Assembly (NCBI GenBank): GCA_002151545.1
Contig: CP021237.1
Span: 5,704,001 to 5,768,000 of the forward strand
DNA length: 64,000 nt
Direction: 5' to 3'
Source of the DNA: Sphingobacteriaceae bacterium GW460-11-11-14-LB5
GTDB taxonomy: Bacteria > Bacteroidota > Bacteroidia > Sphingobacteriales > Sphingobacteriaceae
Position 1 is the first letter of the stretch. Each line of letters starts with the position of its first letter. Made by a program: the position numbers and the translations under genes. Shown piece after piece: positions 35,190 to 43,621 of this stretch. The notes beneath the pieces are model-generated. The model did no database searches. It worked only from the letters and a program-made list of their open reading frames with translations, and was not told the origin of the DNA.

Positions 35190-35311
35190 GGTCCGGATTT
35201 GTAATCCGGACCTTTGTCCTTCGGATTTATAATCCGATTTAAGCTTTAACATTGGTTTTTTATTAAGGATTAAAAATCCTTAGCTCTGTAGACGGGATTG
35301 CAAATCCCGCC
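35190..35311. repeat. four GGATT-n-AATCC palindromes
   Basis: GGTCCGGATTTGTAATCCGG at 35190, TCGGATTTATAATCCGA at 35221, TTAAGGATTAAAAATCCTTA at 35263 and GACGGGATTGCAAATCCCGC at 35291. They share the GGATT/AATCC core but differ in their flanks, each flank being compensated on the other arm. Confidence 0.7.
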
Positions 35312-35350
35312 TAGCAGTGAGTATGAAATAGGCATACTAATCTTATAGTA

Positions 35351-35424
35351 CGTCATTCCCGCGTAGGCGGGAATCTTAATGCCTGTTACCTGCATTAGGA
35401 TTCCCAATCAAAGTTGGGAATGAG
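35351..35424. repeat. CGTCATTCCCGCG-type palindromic repeat
   Basis: ATTCCCGCGTAGGCGGGAAT and ATTCCCAATCAAAGTTGGGAAT flank an AATGCC..GCATTAGG segment, giving a double hairpin immediately after thrC on the complementary strand. Confidence 0.65.
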
Positions 35425-35454
35425 TAACTTTCGAAATAGATTATATTTTACTTA

Positions 35455-36762
35455 CTACCCTTTAAGCAAATACTTTTTAAACCCTTCAAAATCCACACCT
35501 AACTGATCAGCATGTTTCGGTTTGCTTTCTAAGGCTTTTACCTGCTCAGGGATTTCTATTTTAGCGGCGATATCTGCAGGGAAAATATCAGGGAATTTAC
35601 AGGCGTGTGCCGTAGATAAGAAAACAGCTGCACTTTCGTCTGATGGGTTTTCCCTTCTGTATTTTTCAACTGCCAAATAAGCAATCGCGGTATGCGGACA
35701 AGCCACATAGTTTAATTTGCTGTTTATTTCTTTAATGCCTGCTAATGTTTCATCATCAGTAAAACGGTAAGCAGTAACCACTTTTTTTATGGCTTCCACA
35801 TCCTTATGAAACAGATCCATAATGCGCACCCAATTGCTTGGCGCGCCAACATCCATGGCATTCGAGTAGGTTTGGGTCGATGGCTTGGTTTCATAAACAC
35901 CGCTTTCTAAAAAGCGTGGAACGGTATCATTAACATTGGTAGCTGCGATAAATTGTTTAACAGGTAACCCTAATTTATAGGCCAGTAAACCTGCGCCAAT
36001 ATTCCCGAAATTTCCGCTTGGTACAGAAAACACCACATCTTTAAAACCTTGCTTTTTCAGTTGCGCATAGGTGTTGAAATAGTAAAATGTTTGTGGAATC
36101 AATCTCGAAATATTAATTGAATTGGCTGAAGTCAATCTAAATTTAGCATTCAGCTCGTCATCAGCAAAAGCCTGTTTAACCAAAGCCTGGCAATCATCAA
36201 AAGTTCCTTTAACTTCAACAGCCCTGATATTTTCGCCGTTGGTGGTTAACTGCAGTTCCTGTATCGGACTCACTTTCCCTTCCGGGTAAAGTATGGTTAC
36301 CCTGGTATTGGGTACACCCAGGAAACCTAAGGCTACTGCGCCACCAGTATCGCCGGAAGTAGCAACCAGCACATCTAAAAGTTGTTCGCCATCTTTTAAG
36401 AAATAAGCCATCACACGGCTCATAAAGCGGGCACCAAAATCTTTAAACGCTAAAGATGGACCATGGAACAATTCGAGAACATAGGTTTTGTCATCTAATT
36501 TAACCGCTGGTGCTTCAAAATTTATGGCATCATCAATTAAAGCTTTTAAATCTTCAGCTGGAATTTCATCCTTTAATAGGGTTGAAGCTATTGTGTAAGC
36601 AATTTCAGGTAAAGCATATTTTTCGATATTCTGTATGAATTCGGGGTCAAGCTGTGGGATTTCAATAGGCATATATAAGCCTTTATCCTGCGGCATGCTA
36701 TTAAAAACGGCTTCTTTGAAAGAAACACGTAAATCTTTATTGTTGGTTGAGTATAGTTTCAT
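35455..36762 (-). CDS. thrC: threonine synthase
   Basis: 435-residue PLP enzyme (fold type II) converting O-phosphohomoserine to threonine. Marks: the N-terminal MKLYSTNNKDLRVSFKEA, the PLP lysine in GPSLAFKDFGARF, LVATSGDTGGAVALGF, the phosphate-binding SVPSGNFGNIGAG, and SANSINISRLIPQ. It belongs to the longer class with the N-terminal helper domain. It is the last gene of thrA-thrB-thrC; a heptad-arm repeat fills the gap to thrB. Confidence 0.96.
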   Translation of the reverse strand: MKLYSTNNKDLRVSFKEAVFNSMPQDKGLYMPIEIPQLDPEFIQNIEKYALPEIAYTIASTLLKDEIPAEDLKALIDDAINFEAPAVKLDDKTYVLELFHGPSLAFKDFGARFMSRVMAYFLKDGEQLLDVLVATSGDTGGAVALGFLGVPNTRVTILYPEGKVSPIQELQLTTNGENIRAVEVKGTFDDCQALVKQAFADDELNAKFRLTSANSINISRLIPQTFYYFNTYAQLKKQGFKDVVFSVPSGNFGNIGAGLLAYKLGLPVKQFIAATNVNDTVPRFLESGVYETKPSTQTYSNAMDVGAPSNWVRIMDLFHKDVEAIKKVVTAYRFTDDETLAGIKEINSKLNYVACPHTAIAYLAVEKYRRENPSDESAAVFLSTAHACKFPDIFPADIAAKIEIPEQVKALESKPKHADQLGVDFEGFKKYLLKG

Positions 36763-36769
36763 TTTTAAT

Positions 36770-36854
36770 GAGGTTGGAGGGTTGAAAGGTTGAAGGTTGG
36801 AAGGTTTTGGATGCTTAGCCCTCCACCTTTAAACCCTCTACCTTCCAGCCTTAC
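36770..36854 (-). repeat. heptad-arm inverted repeat between thrB and thrC
   Basis: One arm has five GGTTG units at 7-8 nt pitch (36772-36815); the other reads CCCTCCA CCTTTAA ACCCTCT ACCTTCC AGCCTTA on an exact 7-nt pitch. The element fills nearly the whole 92-bp gap inside the operon. Confidence 0.65.
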
Positions 36855-37787
36855 TTAAAGTACTTTTGGTCCTTCGGCGTTAACCGGAGAAACAAAAGCT
36901 TTGCTGTTAATATTTATTTTGTGTAAATGTTGCTGTTGCGATTTGGTTATTTTTCTGGCCGTTTCTTCGTCTTTGGTTAATGAGAAGACAGATGGACCAG
37001 AACCTGAGATTCCGAAACCGATTGCGCCGTTTTCCATTGCGAGTTTTCTCATTTCTTCAAAACCAGGAATCAAAATCGAACGTGTTGGCTCTACCAGAAC
37101 GTCTTTCATGCTTCTGCCAATCAGATCAAAATCATTCATAAATAGTCCACTCACTAAACCTGCAACATTTCCCCACTGGGTAACGGCATCTTTTAAGGCC
37201 ACTTTGCTGCGGATCATTTGTCGTGCATCTTTAGTCGGTACATCTACTTCAGGGTAAACAATTGCGGCATACATGCCGGCAGGAGTAGGTAAAGAGATTA
37301 CATCAAGTGGATCGTAACTTCTCACCAGTACAAAACCACCTAACAAAGCAGGGGCAACATTGTCGGCATGACCATACCCACAGGCAAGTTCCTCGCCTTT
37401 CATCGCGAAAGGAACCAGCTCTTTAGTGCTTAATAAATCGCCCATTAATTTGTTAATGGCAAATAAGCCAGCAACCGTACTGGCCGAACTTGAGCCCAGG
37501 CCGCTGCCAATCGGCATTTTCTTATGCAGTTCAATTTCTACGCCTACATCTAAACGGTTGATATGCTTTAAGTAATGTTGTACACTCGCACTTACGGTAT
37601 TTTTCGCTGCATCTAAAGGCAATCGACCATCATCGCCGGTAATTCCTTTGATCACCACGCCAGGTGTATCGGTAAATCGCATTTCAACTTCATCACCAGG
37701 TTCATTTACAGCGAAACCCAATACATCGAAACCACAAACTACGTTGGCAACGGTTGCCGGGGCGAAAACTTTTATACTATCTTTCAT
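36855..37787 (-). CDS. thrB: homoserine kinase
   Basis: 310-residue GHMP-family kinase that phosphorylates homoserine for ThrC. The ATP-binding GHMP motif is PIGSGLGSSSASTVAGLFA near residue 93; the N-terminal APATVANVVCGFDVLGFAV and the C-terminal AIGFGISGSGPSVFSL are typical. It starts 15 bp after the thrA stop and is followed by thrC, so all three are expressed from the attenuated thr promoter. Confidence 0.96.
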   Translation of the reverse strand: MKDSIKVFAPATVANVVCGFDVLGFAVNEPGDEVEMRFTDTPGVVIKGITGDDGRLPLDAAKNTVSASVQHYLKHINRLDVGVEIELHKKMPIGSGLGSSSASTVAGLFAINKLMGDLLSTKELVPFAMKGEELACGYGHADNVAPALLGGFVLVRSYDPLDVISLPTPAGMYAAIVYPEVDVPTKDARQMIRSKVALKDAVTQWGNVAGLVSGLFMNDFDLIGRSMKDVLVEPTRSILIPGFEEMRKLAMENGAIGFGISGSGPSVFSLTKDEETARKITKSQQQHLHKININSKAFVSPVNAEGPKVL

Positions 37788-37802
37788 TATTAATTGCCTT
37801 AA

Positions 37803-40256
37803 CTATTTATTTAATGTACCTACATTGATGATATCTGCAAAAACGCCTGCCGCGGTCACTTCTGCACCTGCACCCGGGCCTTTTACCACCAATGGACGCG
37901 ATTTATACCGGTCTGTAGTAAAAGAGATAATATTATCGCTTCCCGATAACATATAAAAAGGATGACTGTCATCAACCATTTGCAGACTGATTTCTACATT
38001 ACCATCTTCCAGTTTGCCGATGTAGCGTAAAACTTTTCCATCGTTGGCAGCTGTTTGTTTCAGGTTCTCAAAATAAGCGGCATTAGCCTGTAATTCTGAA
38101 TAGAAATCTTCTACTGAAGATGCATTTAAACAAGCTTCTGGCAAAATGTTATCGATTTTCACATCACTGGCTTCTAATGGATAACCGGCATCGCGGGCAA
38201 GGATCAGCATTTTACGCATAAAGTCTTTTCCATTTAAGTCGTCGCGTGGATCTGGCTCGGTATAACCCAGTTCCTGCGCTTCTTTTACCGTTTCGTAAAA
38301 ACCGGCCTCGCCTTTGAAATTATTGAAGATGTAAGAAATCGTACCGGATAAAATGGCTTCAATCCGCGCTACTTTATCACCACTCATCATCAGTTCGCGC
38401 AGCGTACGGATAATAGGCAAACCTGCACCTACATTGGTTTCGTAATAAAAATCAACACCGAATTTTCGGGCCGTATCTTTAAATGATTTATACTGGGCAT
38501 AATCGGCAGAGTTTCCCTTTTTATTACAGGTTACCACAGAGATACTGCTCTCGAATATGCCTTGATAAAATTCAATTGGCGATTCTGCAGCGGTATTGTC
38601 GACAAAAACACAGTTCGGTAAGTTTAGGGCTTTCATTTTTGCCACAAAACCTGCTAAATCTGCGGGTTCACCATTTGTATTCAACTCAGTTTCCCAGTTT
38701 TCTAACGAAAGACCATCGGCGCTGAAAATCATTTTGCGTGTATTGCTAATGCCAGTTACCTTAACTTGTAAATCGTTATTGGCTGCCAGAAATGGCATCT
38801 GCTCCTTTAACTGGTTAAACAAAGTTTTGCCGATATTTCCGGTTCCTAAACAGAAAACGTTCAATGTTCTTTTCAGGTCGGTAAAAAAGGCATCATGCAC
38901 TGCATTTACTGCTTTCGATAGGTCATCTTTGCTGATAATTACCGAGATGTTATATTCTGATGAACCCTGAGCGATAGCCCTTACGTTGATACCGTTGCGG
39001 CCAAGCGCATTAAACAAACGTCCGCTCATGCCTGGGGTACGTTTCATGTTTTCACCCACAATGGCCAATACCGCCAAATTATTTTCAACTTCCGGCAGTT
39101 CTAGTTTTTTAGCATCCAACTCCAGTTCAAATTCTTTTTTGATTAAAGAAATGGCCTGCGAAGCATCTGTTGGTTTAACCGCGAAAGTAATGCTGTGTTC
39201 TGAAGAGGATTGCGTAATCAATACGACATTGATCTGTTCGCGCGAAAGCAGTGAGAATAACCTCCCGCTAAAGCCTGCCTTACCCACCATGCCACTTCCG
39301 GTTAGGTTAATGATGCTGATATGATCGATAGAAGAAATTCCTTTTATGGGTAAACTGGATGCTTTTACATCGCTTTTGATATAAGTTCCTGCGAAATCAG
39401 GTTCGAAAGTGTTTTTGATCACAATCGGAATCTTTTTCATAAAAGCAGGGATCATGGTTGGCGGATAGATCACCTTTGCACCGAAATAACTCAGCTCCAT
39501 GGCTTCGGTATAACTCAGCTCAGGTAAAGAGAAAGCCTTTTTCACCATGCGTGGATCAGCAGTCATCATGCCATTTACATCCGTCCATATTTCAATCTCT
39601 TCTGCATTTAAGGCTGCACCCCAAACCGCTGCGGTATAATCAGAGCCGCCACGACCTAAAGTTGTTACCCTGCCGGCAGCATTGCTCGCTATAAAACCAG
39701 TAACAAAAAGTACTTTGTCTTTATTTTCCTGGTAAAAATTGTTGATCAGCATTTCGGTCAGCTCAGTTTCAACTTTCGCTTGCCCAAAATTACTGTCGGT
39801 TTTAATCAGGTCAGATCCATTAACATAAATTGAATCGCCGATGTTTTTCGAGGCAATATGGCTGATCATAAAGGTAGAACAACGCTCACCATAGCTTAAA
39901 ATCTGATCTTTGGTCTGCAAGCTCAGTTCGCGCAGATTGGCTACTGCCTGTAACAGATCTTCCAGTTCGTTAAAAAAGATCTTTAATCGCGTAAACACAG
40001 GGTTTTGTGCAGCCGCAGGTAAAAGCGAGCGGATGACAGCAAAGTGTTTTGCTTCGATTTCTTTTAAATGGGTATCGTAATCTTCACCACGCTCAGCCAT
40101 TTCGGCCATTTCGGTAAGTAAATTGGTTACACCACTCATTGCCGATAATACAACTACCGGGCTGTTCTTCTGTTTTTCTTCGCCAACCAGGCGTAAGAGG
40201 GTTTTAATGTTCTCGGCCGAACCTACGGATGTGCCGCCGAATTTGAGTACTTTCAT
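37803..40256 (-). CDS. thrA: bifunctional aspartokinase / homoserine dehydrogenase
   Basis: 817 residues. The aspartokinase domain (1-290) starts with KFGGTSVGSAENIKTL and has GRGGSDYTAAVWGAAL; two ACT regulatory domains follow (about 300-450; GKAGFSGRLFSLL, SSSEHSITFAV). The homoserine dehydrogenase domain starts near 465 with CLGTGNIGKTLF (NAD(P) loop) and contains NVGAGLPIIRTLRELMMSGD and GYTEPDPRDDLNGKDFMRK. It catalyses the first and third steps from aspartate to threonine. The ACT domains point to allosteric feedback; a leader peptide and terminator upstream add transcriptional attenuation. Confidence 0.97.
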   Translation of the reverse strand: MKVLKFGGTSVGSAENIKTLLRLVGEEKQKNSPVVVLSAMSGVTNLLTEMAEMAERGEDYDTHLKEIEAKHFAVIRSLLPAAAQNPVFTRLKIFFNELEDLLQAVANLRELSLQTKDQILSYGERCSTFMISHIASKNIGDSIYVNGSDLIKTDSNFGQAKVETELTEMLINNFYQENKDKVLFVTGFIASNAAGRVTTLGRGGSDYTAAVWGAALNAEEIEIWTDVNGMMTADPRMVKKAFSLPELSYTEAMELSYFGAKVIYPPTMIPAFMKKIPIVIKNTFEPDFAGTYIKSDVKASSLPIKGISSIDHISIINLTGSGMVGKAGFSGRLFSLLSREQINVVLITQSSSEHSITFAVKPTDASQAISLIKKEFELELDAKKLELPEVENNLAVLAIVGENMKRTPGMSGRLFNALGRNGINVRAIAQGSSEYNISVIISKDDLSKAVNAVHDAFFTDLKRTLNVFCLGTGNIGKTLFNQLKEQMPFLAANNDLQVKVTGISNTRKMIFSADGLSLENWETELNTNGEPADLAGFVAKMKALNLPNCVFVDNTAAESPIEFYQGIFESSISVVTCNKKGNSADYAQYKSFKDTARKFGVDFYYETNVGAGLPIIRTLRELMMSGDKVARIEAILSGTISYIFNNFKGEAGFYETVKEAQELGYTEPDPRDDLNGKDFMRKMLILARDAGYPLEASDVKIDNILPEACLNASSVEDFYSELQANAAYFENLKQTAANDGKVLRYIGKLEDGNVEISLQMVDDSHPFYMLSGSDNIISFTTDRYKSRPLVVKGPGAGAEVTAAGVFADIINVGTLNK

Positions 40257-40345
40257 TAGTTTATATTGGTTTTAACTGTTTGGTACTGCGCAAATTATTT
40301 CATCGTTTGTATTGTTGCTTGTGCAGGTTTCATTCAGCATGGGTT

Positions 40346-40379
40346 AAAAAAAAAGCGTCCCGATTTTCATCGGGACGCT
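40346..40379 (-). terminator. thr operon attenuator (intrinsic terminator in the leader)
   Basis: On the minus strand AGCGTCCCGAT (40379-40369) pairs perfectly with ATCGGGACGCT (40364-40354), loop of four, followed by eight or more T residues. It sits between the leader peptide stop and thrA. Its 5' arm contains GTCCCG, complementary (one G-U) to CGGGGC in the last two sense codons of the leader peptide. Confidence 0.85.
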
Positions 40380-40413
40380 CTCTGTGTTTTATGTTTTTTC
40401 AATTTACAACAAA

Positions 40414-40479
40414 TTAGCCCCGCTGGTTTATACCGGTGGTAATAATAATTGTTGTAATAATTGAAGTGTTAAAATTCAT
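40414..40479 (-). CDS. thrL: thr operon leader peptide
   Basis: 21-residue peptide from the ATG at 40479: MNFNTSIITTIIITTGINQR plus a final Gly. Eleven of its codons are Thr or Ile (5 Thr, 6 Ile), clustered at positions 5-17, the amino acids controlling thrABC in enterobacterial attenuation. The stop is 35 bases before an intrinsic terminator. The CGG GGC codons before the stop can pair with the terminator's 5' arm, so a ribosome stalled at Thr/Ile codons would leave them free to form an antiterminator, while one reaching the stop would mask them and allow termination. The mechanism is inferred from layout; the family precedent is E. coli thrL. Confidence 0.85.
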   Translation of the reverse strand: MNFNTSIITTIIITTGINQRG

Positions 40480-40487
40480 CTCGTCTT

Positions 40488-40504
40488 GGTGTACTTTGTA
40501 CACC
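40488..40504 (-). promoter_or_regulatory. perfect 7-bp inverted repeat at the thr transcription start
   Basis: GGTGTAC-TTT-GTACACC on the plus strand, directly between the -7 box and the leader peptide, covering the expected transcript start. It could be an operator or a 5' RNA hairpin. Confidence 0.45.
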
Positions 40505-40537
40505 GTAAAGTAGAAGATTATTTTTTTAAAATGCAAA
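40505..40537 (-). promoter_or_regulatory. putative thr operon promoter
   Basis: Minus strand TTTG (40537-40534), 21 bases, TACTTTAC (40512-40505): last base pair of the -7 consensus mismatched (TTTAC instead of TTTG). Confidence 0.5.
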
Positions 40538-40847
40538 TGTTTTTTGAATTTTATTTCGAAATTTCTATTGAAACGTTTAAACAGATGAAATAGCTGTATT
40601 TTTTGAACCCGAAACCAAATCATTCCCCTTCTTGAGCGGTATCAGCAAGGCAGTTTATAAGTAGTTTTAAAATCTTTAGAAAAGGTGCTTTGGTAATGCT
40701 TCGGTGATGGCAGCCCTGCTAACCGCTATAGTCCCGATGGCAATGCTTTTTCATCGATGGAGAAATCGGGAGCTGCCGCTTTTATCAGGTTTAGTTAAAT
40801 TTGGGTTGAGGTGTTATTTGGGTTTGCTAGCTTTCTGGCGCATATTC
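40538..40847. other. gene-free stretch upstream of the thr leader
   Basis: About 310 bp with no credible gene. 40715-40775 contains GCTATAGTCCCGAT and AATCGGGAGCTGCC, which can pair across about 25 bp, probably another intergenic repeat; nothing else is recognised. Confidence 0.4.
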
Positions 40848-40891
40848 ATTCCCCTCCTTTGGAGGGGTGCCTGCAGGGCGGGGTGGAAATG
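40848..40891. repeat. CCCCTCC-n-GGAGGGG repeat
   Basis: CCCCTCCTTTGGAGGGG hairpin followed by TGCCTGCAGGGCGGGGTGG, related to the C/G-block fragment at 31721. Confidence 0.55.
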
Positions 40892-40902
40892 AGTAAGTAT
40901 AA

Positions 40903-41196
40903 TTAATTCAAAAAAATATATACTCCATGAATACAAAAGGCAATACTACCCATAATAACCACTGGTAAATATTTCTTGAGAAAGAATAATATAAATGCTA
41001 TAATGTTAGCAAAAACCAAAACCGAACTGATGTAGATATAAGGTTTGGCTACTTCATAAATAATGTCGTTAGGGATAAAATCACTAACCAACTGCATTCT
41101 AATCTGTATTATTGGGACTATATTCCAGACTAATAGCAGGAATAAGATTGTTAATGAGATAATCGATAAGCTCTTTAAGCTATTATTGCCTGTCAT
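40903..41196 (-). CDS. small hypothetical membrane protein
   Basis: About 97 residues from the ATG at 41196 (MTGNNSLKS). Three hydrophobic helices are visible: SLSIISLTILFLLLVWNIVPI, IYISSVLVFANIIAFILFFL and YLPVVIMGSIAFCIHGVYIF. It is not recognised. The start overlaps the end of the upstream small gene by 14 nt, supporting a translationally coupled pair. The open frame extends further upstream to 41268, but only within the other gene's coding region. Confidence 0.6.
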   Translation of the reverse strand: MTGNNSLKSLSIISLTILFLLLVWNIVPIIQIRMQLVSDFIPNDIIYEVAKPYIYISSVLVFANIIAFILFFLKKYLPVVIMGSIAFCIHGVYIFLN

Positions 41197-41407
41197 TTTT
41201 TTGATATTCGATATTTTTACTTTCAATAGCATGATCTGTCTGGCTTTCAATTTCACCCGAAAGCACATTATAAAATTTCACTTCATATTTAGTATTGACG
41301 AGATCTATCCATTTTTCCCAATCTTCCATGCTTGTATCTTTAATATAGACATCCCTTAAGGAGCCATCAATATAATATATCTTTTTTCTAAGTAGTTCCC
41401 AGTTCAT
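41183..41407 (-). CDS. small hypothetical soluble protein
   Basis: 74 residues from the ATG at 41407 (MNWELLRKKIYYIDGSLRDVY); nine bases upstream is another in-frame ATG (41416). Acidic and aromatic, no membrane helix: DTSMEDWEKWIDLVNTKYEVKFY is the most conserved-looking stretch. It is not recognised. It overlaps the membrane-protein gene that follows. The AT content is higher than in the neighbouring thr and pckA genes, which could indicate acquisition. No function is proposed. Confidence 0.55.
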   Translation of the reverse strand: MNWELLRKKIYYIDGSLRDVYIKDTSMEDWEKWIDLVNTKYEVKFYNVLSGEIESQTDHAIESKNIEYQKNDRQ

Positions 41408-41694
41408 TATGATCATGTTACTGCATAAAAATATAATCTTTAATTCATTTCCAAATATTATGTTAATCTTTTAAAACTGTTATTAAAGATTGTGAGTACT
41501 TAAACCCTTATCAATTAAAAGTTTAAACAAGCAAAACCGTTTTAGCAGATTTTACTTAGTGTAATTTTTTAATTTTTTTTACCTTGTAAAATGGATTGTA
41601 AATATCTGTAAATAAAATGTTTACATAATAGTGTATTTGCTACAATATGTAAAAAATTACGCTTCAAAACTAGTTTTTGTGGAAGATAAGTATT
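41408..41694. other. AT-rich intergenic region
   Basis: Divergent spacer between the small-gene pair and pckA. No gene, RNA or repeat is recognised; it probably holds the promoters and upstream A-tracts of both units. Confidence 0.5.
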
Positions 41695-41702
41695 TACCTT
41701 TG
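41695..41702 (+). promoter_or_regulatory. -7 promoter element of pckA
   Basis: TACCTTTG fits TAnnTTTG, 22 bases before the pckA ATG. The nearest TTG (41677-41679) is only 15 bases upstream, closer than usual. Confidence 0.5.
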
Positions 41703-41724
41703 CTGTACTAACTAACTTATTGTT

Positions 41725-43323
41725 ATGAGCAAAAAGAAACTGCAAACGCCAGATTTAAGCTATTTAAATCTAGGTGGAAACATTGCTGTAAAGTACCAAT
41801 TATCTCCAGCGGAATTAATTGATGATGCCTTATTAAATAAAGAAGGTACGCTGGCCGCTTCAGGAGCGCTGGCGGTTGATACCGGAAAGTTTACCGGACG
41901 TTCTCCTAAAGACCGTTTTATTGTATGCGACGAAGTAACTGAAGATCAGGTTTGGTGGGGCGATGTCAACATTAAAATTTCCCCGGAGAAATTCGATCAG
42001 CTGTTTTATAAGCTAACCAATTACCTTGAAGATAAGCAAATTTATGTCCGCGATTCTTCGGCTTGTGCCAATCCGGATTATTCAATATCGATCAGGGTAA
42101 TTACAGAAACGGCTTATCAGAATCTTTTTGCTCATCATTTGTTTATTCGCCCGGATGAAGATCATTTGGGTATAACACCACCAGAGTGGACCATTATTGC
42201 TGCACCAGGTTTCCTGGCCGATCCGGCTATTGATGGAACCAGGCAGGAAAACTTCTCCATCATCAATTTTACCAGGAAAATGATTTTGATTGGAGGAACA
42301 GGTTATACTGGCGAAATTAAAAAGGGAATTTTCTCTGTTTTAAACTTTATCCTGCCAGTATATAAGAATACCCTTTCCATGCACTGCTCGGCCAATGTGG
42401 GTAAAAATGGCGATACCGCTATATTCTTCGGTTTGTCAGGAACAGGAAAAACGACCTTATCAGCCGATCCCGAAAGAGGATTAATAGGCGATGATGAACA
42501 TGGCTGGGGCAAAGATTCGGTATTTAACTTTGAAGGCGGTTGTTATGCAAAATGTGTAGATTTAACCGAAGAGAAAGAACCTCAGATCTTTAAGGCGATC
42601 AAATTTGGCTCCTTGCTAGAAAACATTAATTTTTTTCCAGGTACCCAGGAGGTTGATTATAGTAATATCAGTAAAACGGAAAATACCCGTGTGGCCTATC
42701 CTATAGATTATATTGACAATGCCATTTTACCATCAATAGCGGCTGTTCCGAAAAATATCTTTTTCTTAACTGCAGATGCGTTTGGGGTATTGCCACCCAT
42801 TTCAAAATTAAATGTAGAACAGGCCATGTTTCATTTTATGAGCGGTTATACCGCCAAAGTTGCAGGAACAGAAACAGGGGTAACAGAGCCTCAGTTAACG
42901 TTTTCGGCTTGCTTCGGTAAGGCATTTTTACCACTGCATCCATCTAAATATGCCGCATTATTAGGCGAGAAGATGGAAAAACACCAGGTAAATGTATGGT
43001 TGGTAAATACAGGTTGGAGTGGCGGGGCCTACGGTGTAGGTAAAAGGATGAAATTAAGTTATACCCGGGCAATGATTACAGCTGCGTTAAACGGAGATTT
43101 AGATCATAATAAATATAAGCAGCACCATGTATTTAAATTGATGATGCCATTAAATTGCCCGGGAGTACCAAACGAAATTTTAGACCCCTCTAAAACATGG
43201 AGCAATCAGGAGGAATACTTTTTAAAAGCCTACGAACTGTCTGATGCCTTCGTCGAGAATTTCAAGCAATTTGAACTGACAAAAGTACCAAAAAGCAGAC
43301 ACGAAGCGTTAAAATTATGTTAA
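41725..43323 (+). CDS. pckA: phosphoenolpyruvate carboxykinase (ATP)
   Basis: 532-residue ATP-type PEPCK that decarboxylates oxaloacetate to phosphoenolpyruvate in gluconeogenesis. Marks: TGKFTGRSPKDRFIV for oxaloacetate binding, the kinase-1a loop GLSGTGKTTLSADP, the metal-binding IGDDEHGWG, and FFLTADAFGVLPPIS; the adenine-binding C-terminal part follows VNTGWSGGAYGVGKRM. Length fits the family. Monocistronic, with its own -7 box and two tandem terminators behind. Confidence 0.97.
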   Translation: MSKKKLQTPDLSYLNLGGNIAVKYQLSPAELIDDALLNKEGTLAASGALAVDTGKFTGRSPKDRFIVCDEVTEDQVWWGDVNIKISPEKFDQLFYKLTNYLEDKQIYVRDSSACANPDYSISIRVITETAYQNLFAHHLFIRPDEDHLGITPPEWTIIAAPGFLADPAIDGTRQENFSIINFTRKMILIGGTGYTGEIKKGIFSVLNFILPVYKNTLSMHCSANVGKNGDTAIFFGLSGTGKTTLSADPERGLIGDDEHGWGKDSVFNFEGGCYAKCVDLTEEKEPQIFKAIKFGSLLENINFFPGTQEVDYSNISKTENTRVAYPIDYIDNAILPSIAAVPKNIFFLTADAFGVLPPISKLNVEQAMFHFMSGYTAKVAGTETGVTEPQLTFSACFGKAFLPLHPSKYAALLGEKMEKHQVNVWLVNTGWSGGAYGVGKRMKLSYTRAMITAALNGDLDHNKYKQHHVFKLMMPLNCPGVPNEILDPSKTWSNQEEYFLKAYELSDAFVENFKQFELTKVPKSRHEALKLC

Positions 43324-43346
43324 ATGCACTTTAAAATGCATTTTTT
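43322..43346 (+). terminator. first terminator after pckA
   Basis: AAATGCA/TGCATTT stem overlapping the stop codon, followed by a T-run. Confidence 0.7.
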
Positions 43347-43394
43347 GAGCGAAAAATTTGCAATTCGATTTTTTTTTAGTTTTTATTGTGAAAG

Positions 43395-43421
43395 AATTGC
43401 CTCGGCTGGGGCAATTTTTTT
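43395..43421 (+). terminator. second terminator after pckA
   Basis: AATTGCC-n-GGCAATT stem followed by seven T residues, about 70 bp after the first terminator. Confidence 0.8.
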
Positions 43422-43491
43422 GTTATACACCCTTGGTGATTTACCGAAACTAAATTCTAAGTAACGATTTAATTGCTTATTGATTTATTAA

Positions 43492-43521
43492 TTTGTAATT
43501 TAAAATCAATTTATAAATTTG
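43492..43521 (+). promoter_or_regulatory. promoter of the exbB-tonB cluster
   Basis: TTTG (43492-43495), 18 bases, TAAATTTG (43514-43521), about 100 bp before exbB, leaving an A-rich leader of roughly 95 nt. Confidence 0.7.
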
Positions 43522-43621
43522 TTTTTCGCAACAATTTCGGATATGAAACGTTGAGTGTATTACAAAAGAAAAAAACAGCTAAAAATTAAAAACAAGAACT
43601 AAAACTAAAATTTCAAAAAAA

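Larger units (their letters stand above)
35106..35454. other. 349-bp gene-free patch of palindromic repeats
   Basis: No credible open frame. The stretch is almost entirely made of at least six palindromic units of three or more families, listed separately, lying between two convergent genes. Confidence 0.75.

Noticed and set aside
40704..40892. 62-residue frame MMAALLTAIVPMAML... on the plus strand
   Set aside because: It runs through a hairpin repeat, has no upstream signal and looks like repeat-derived sequence.
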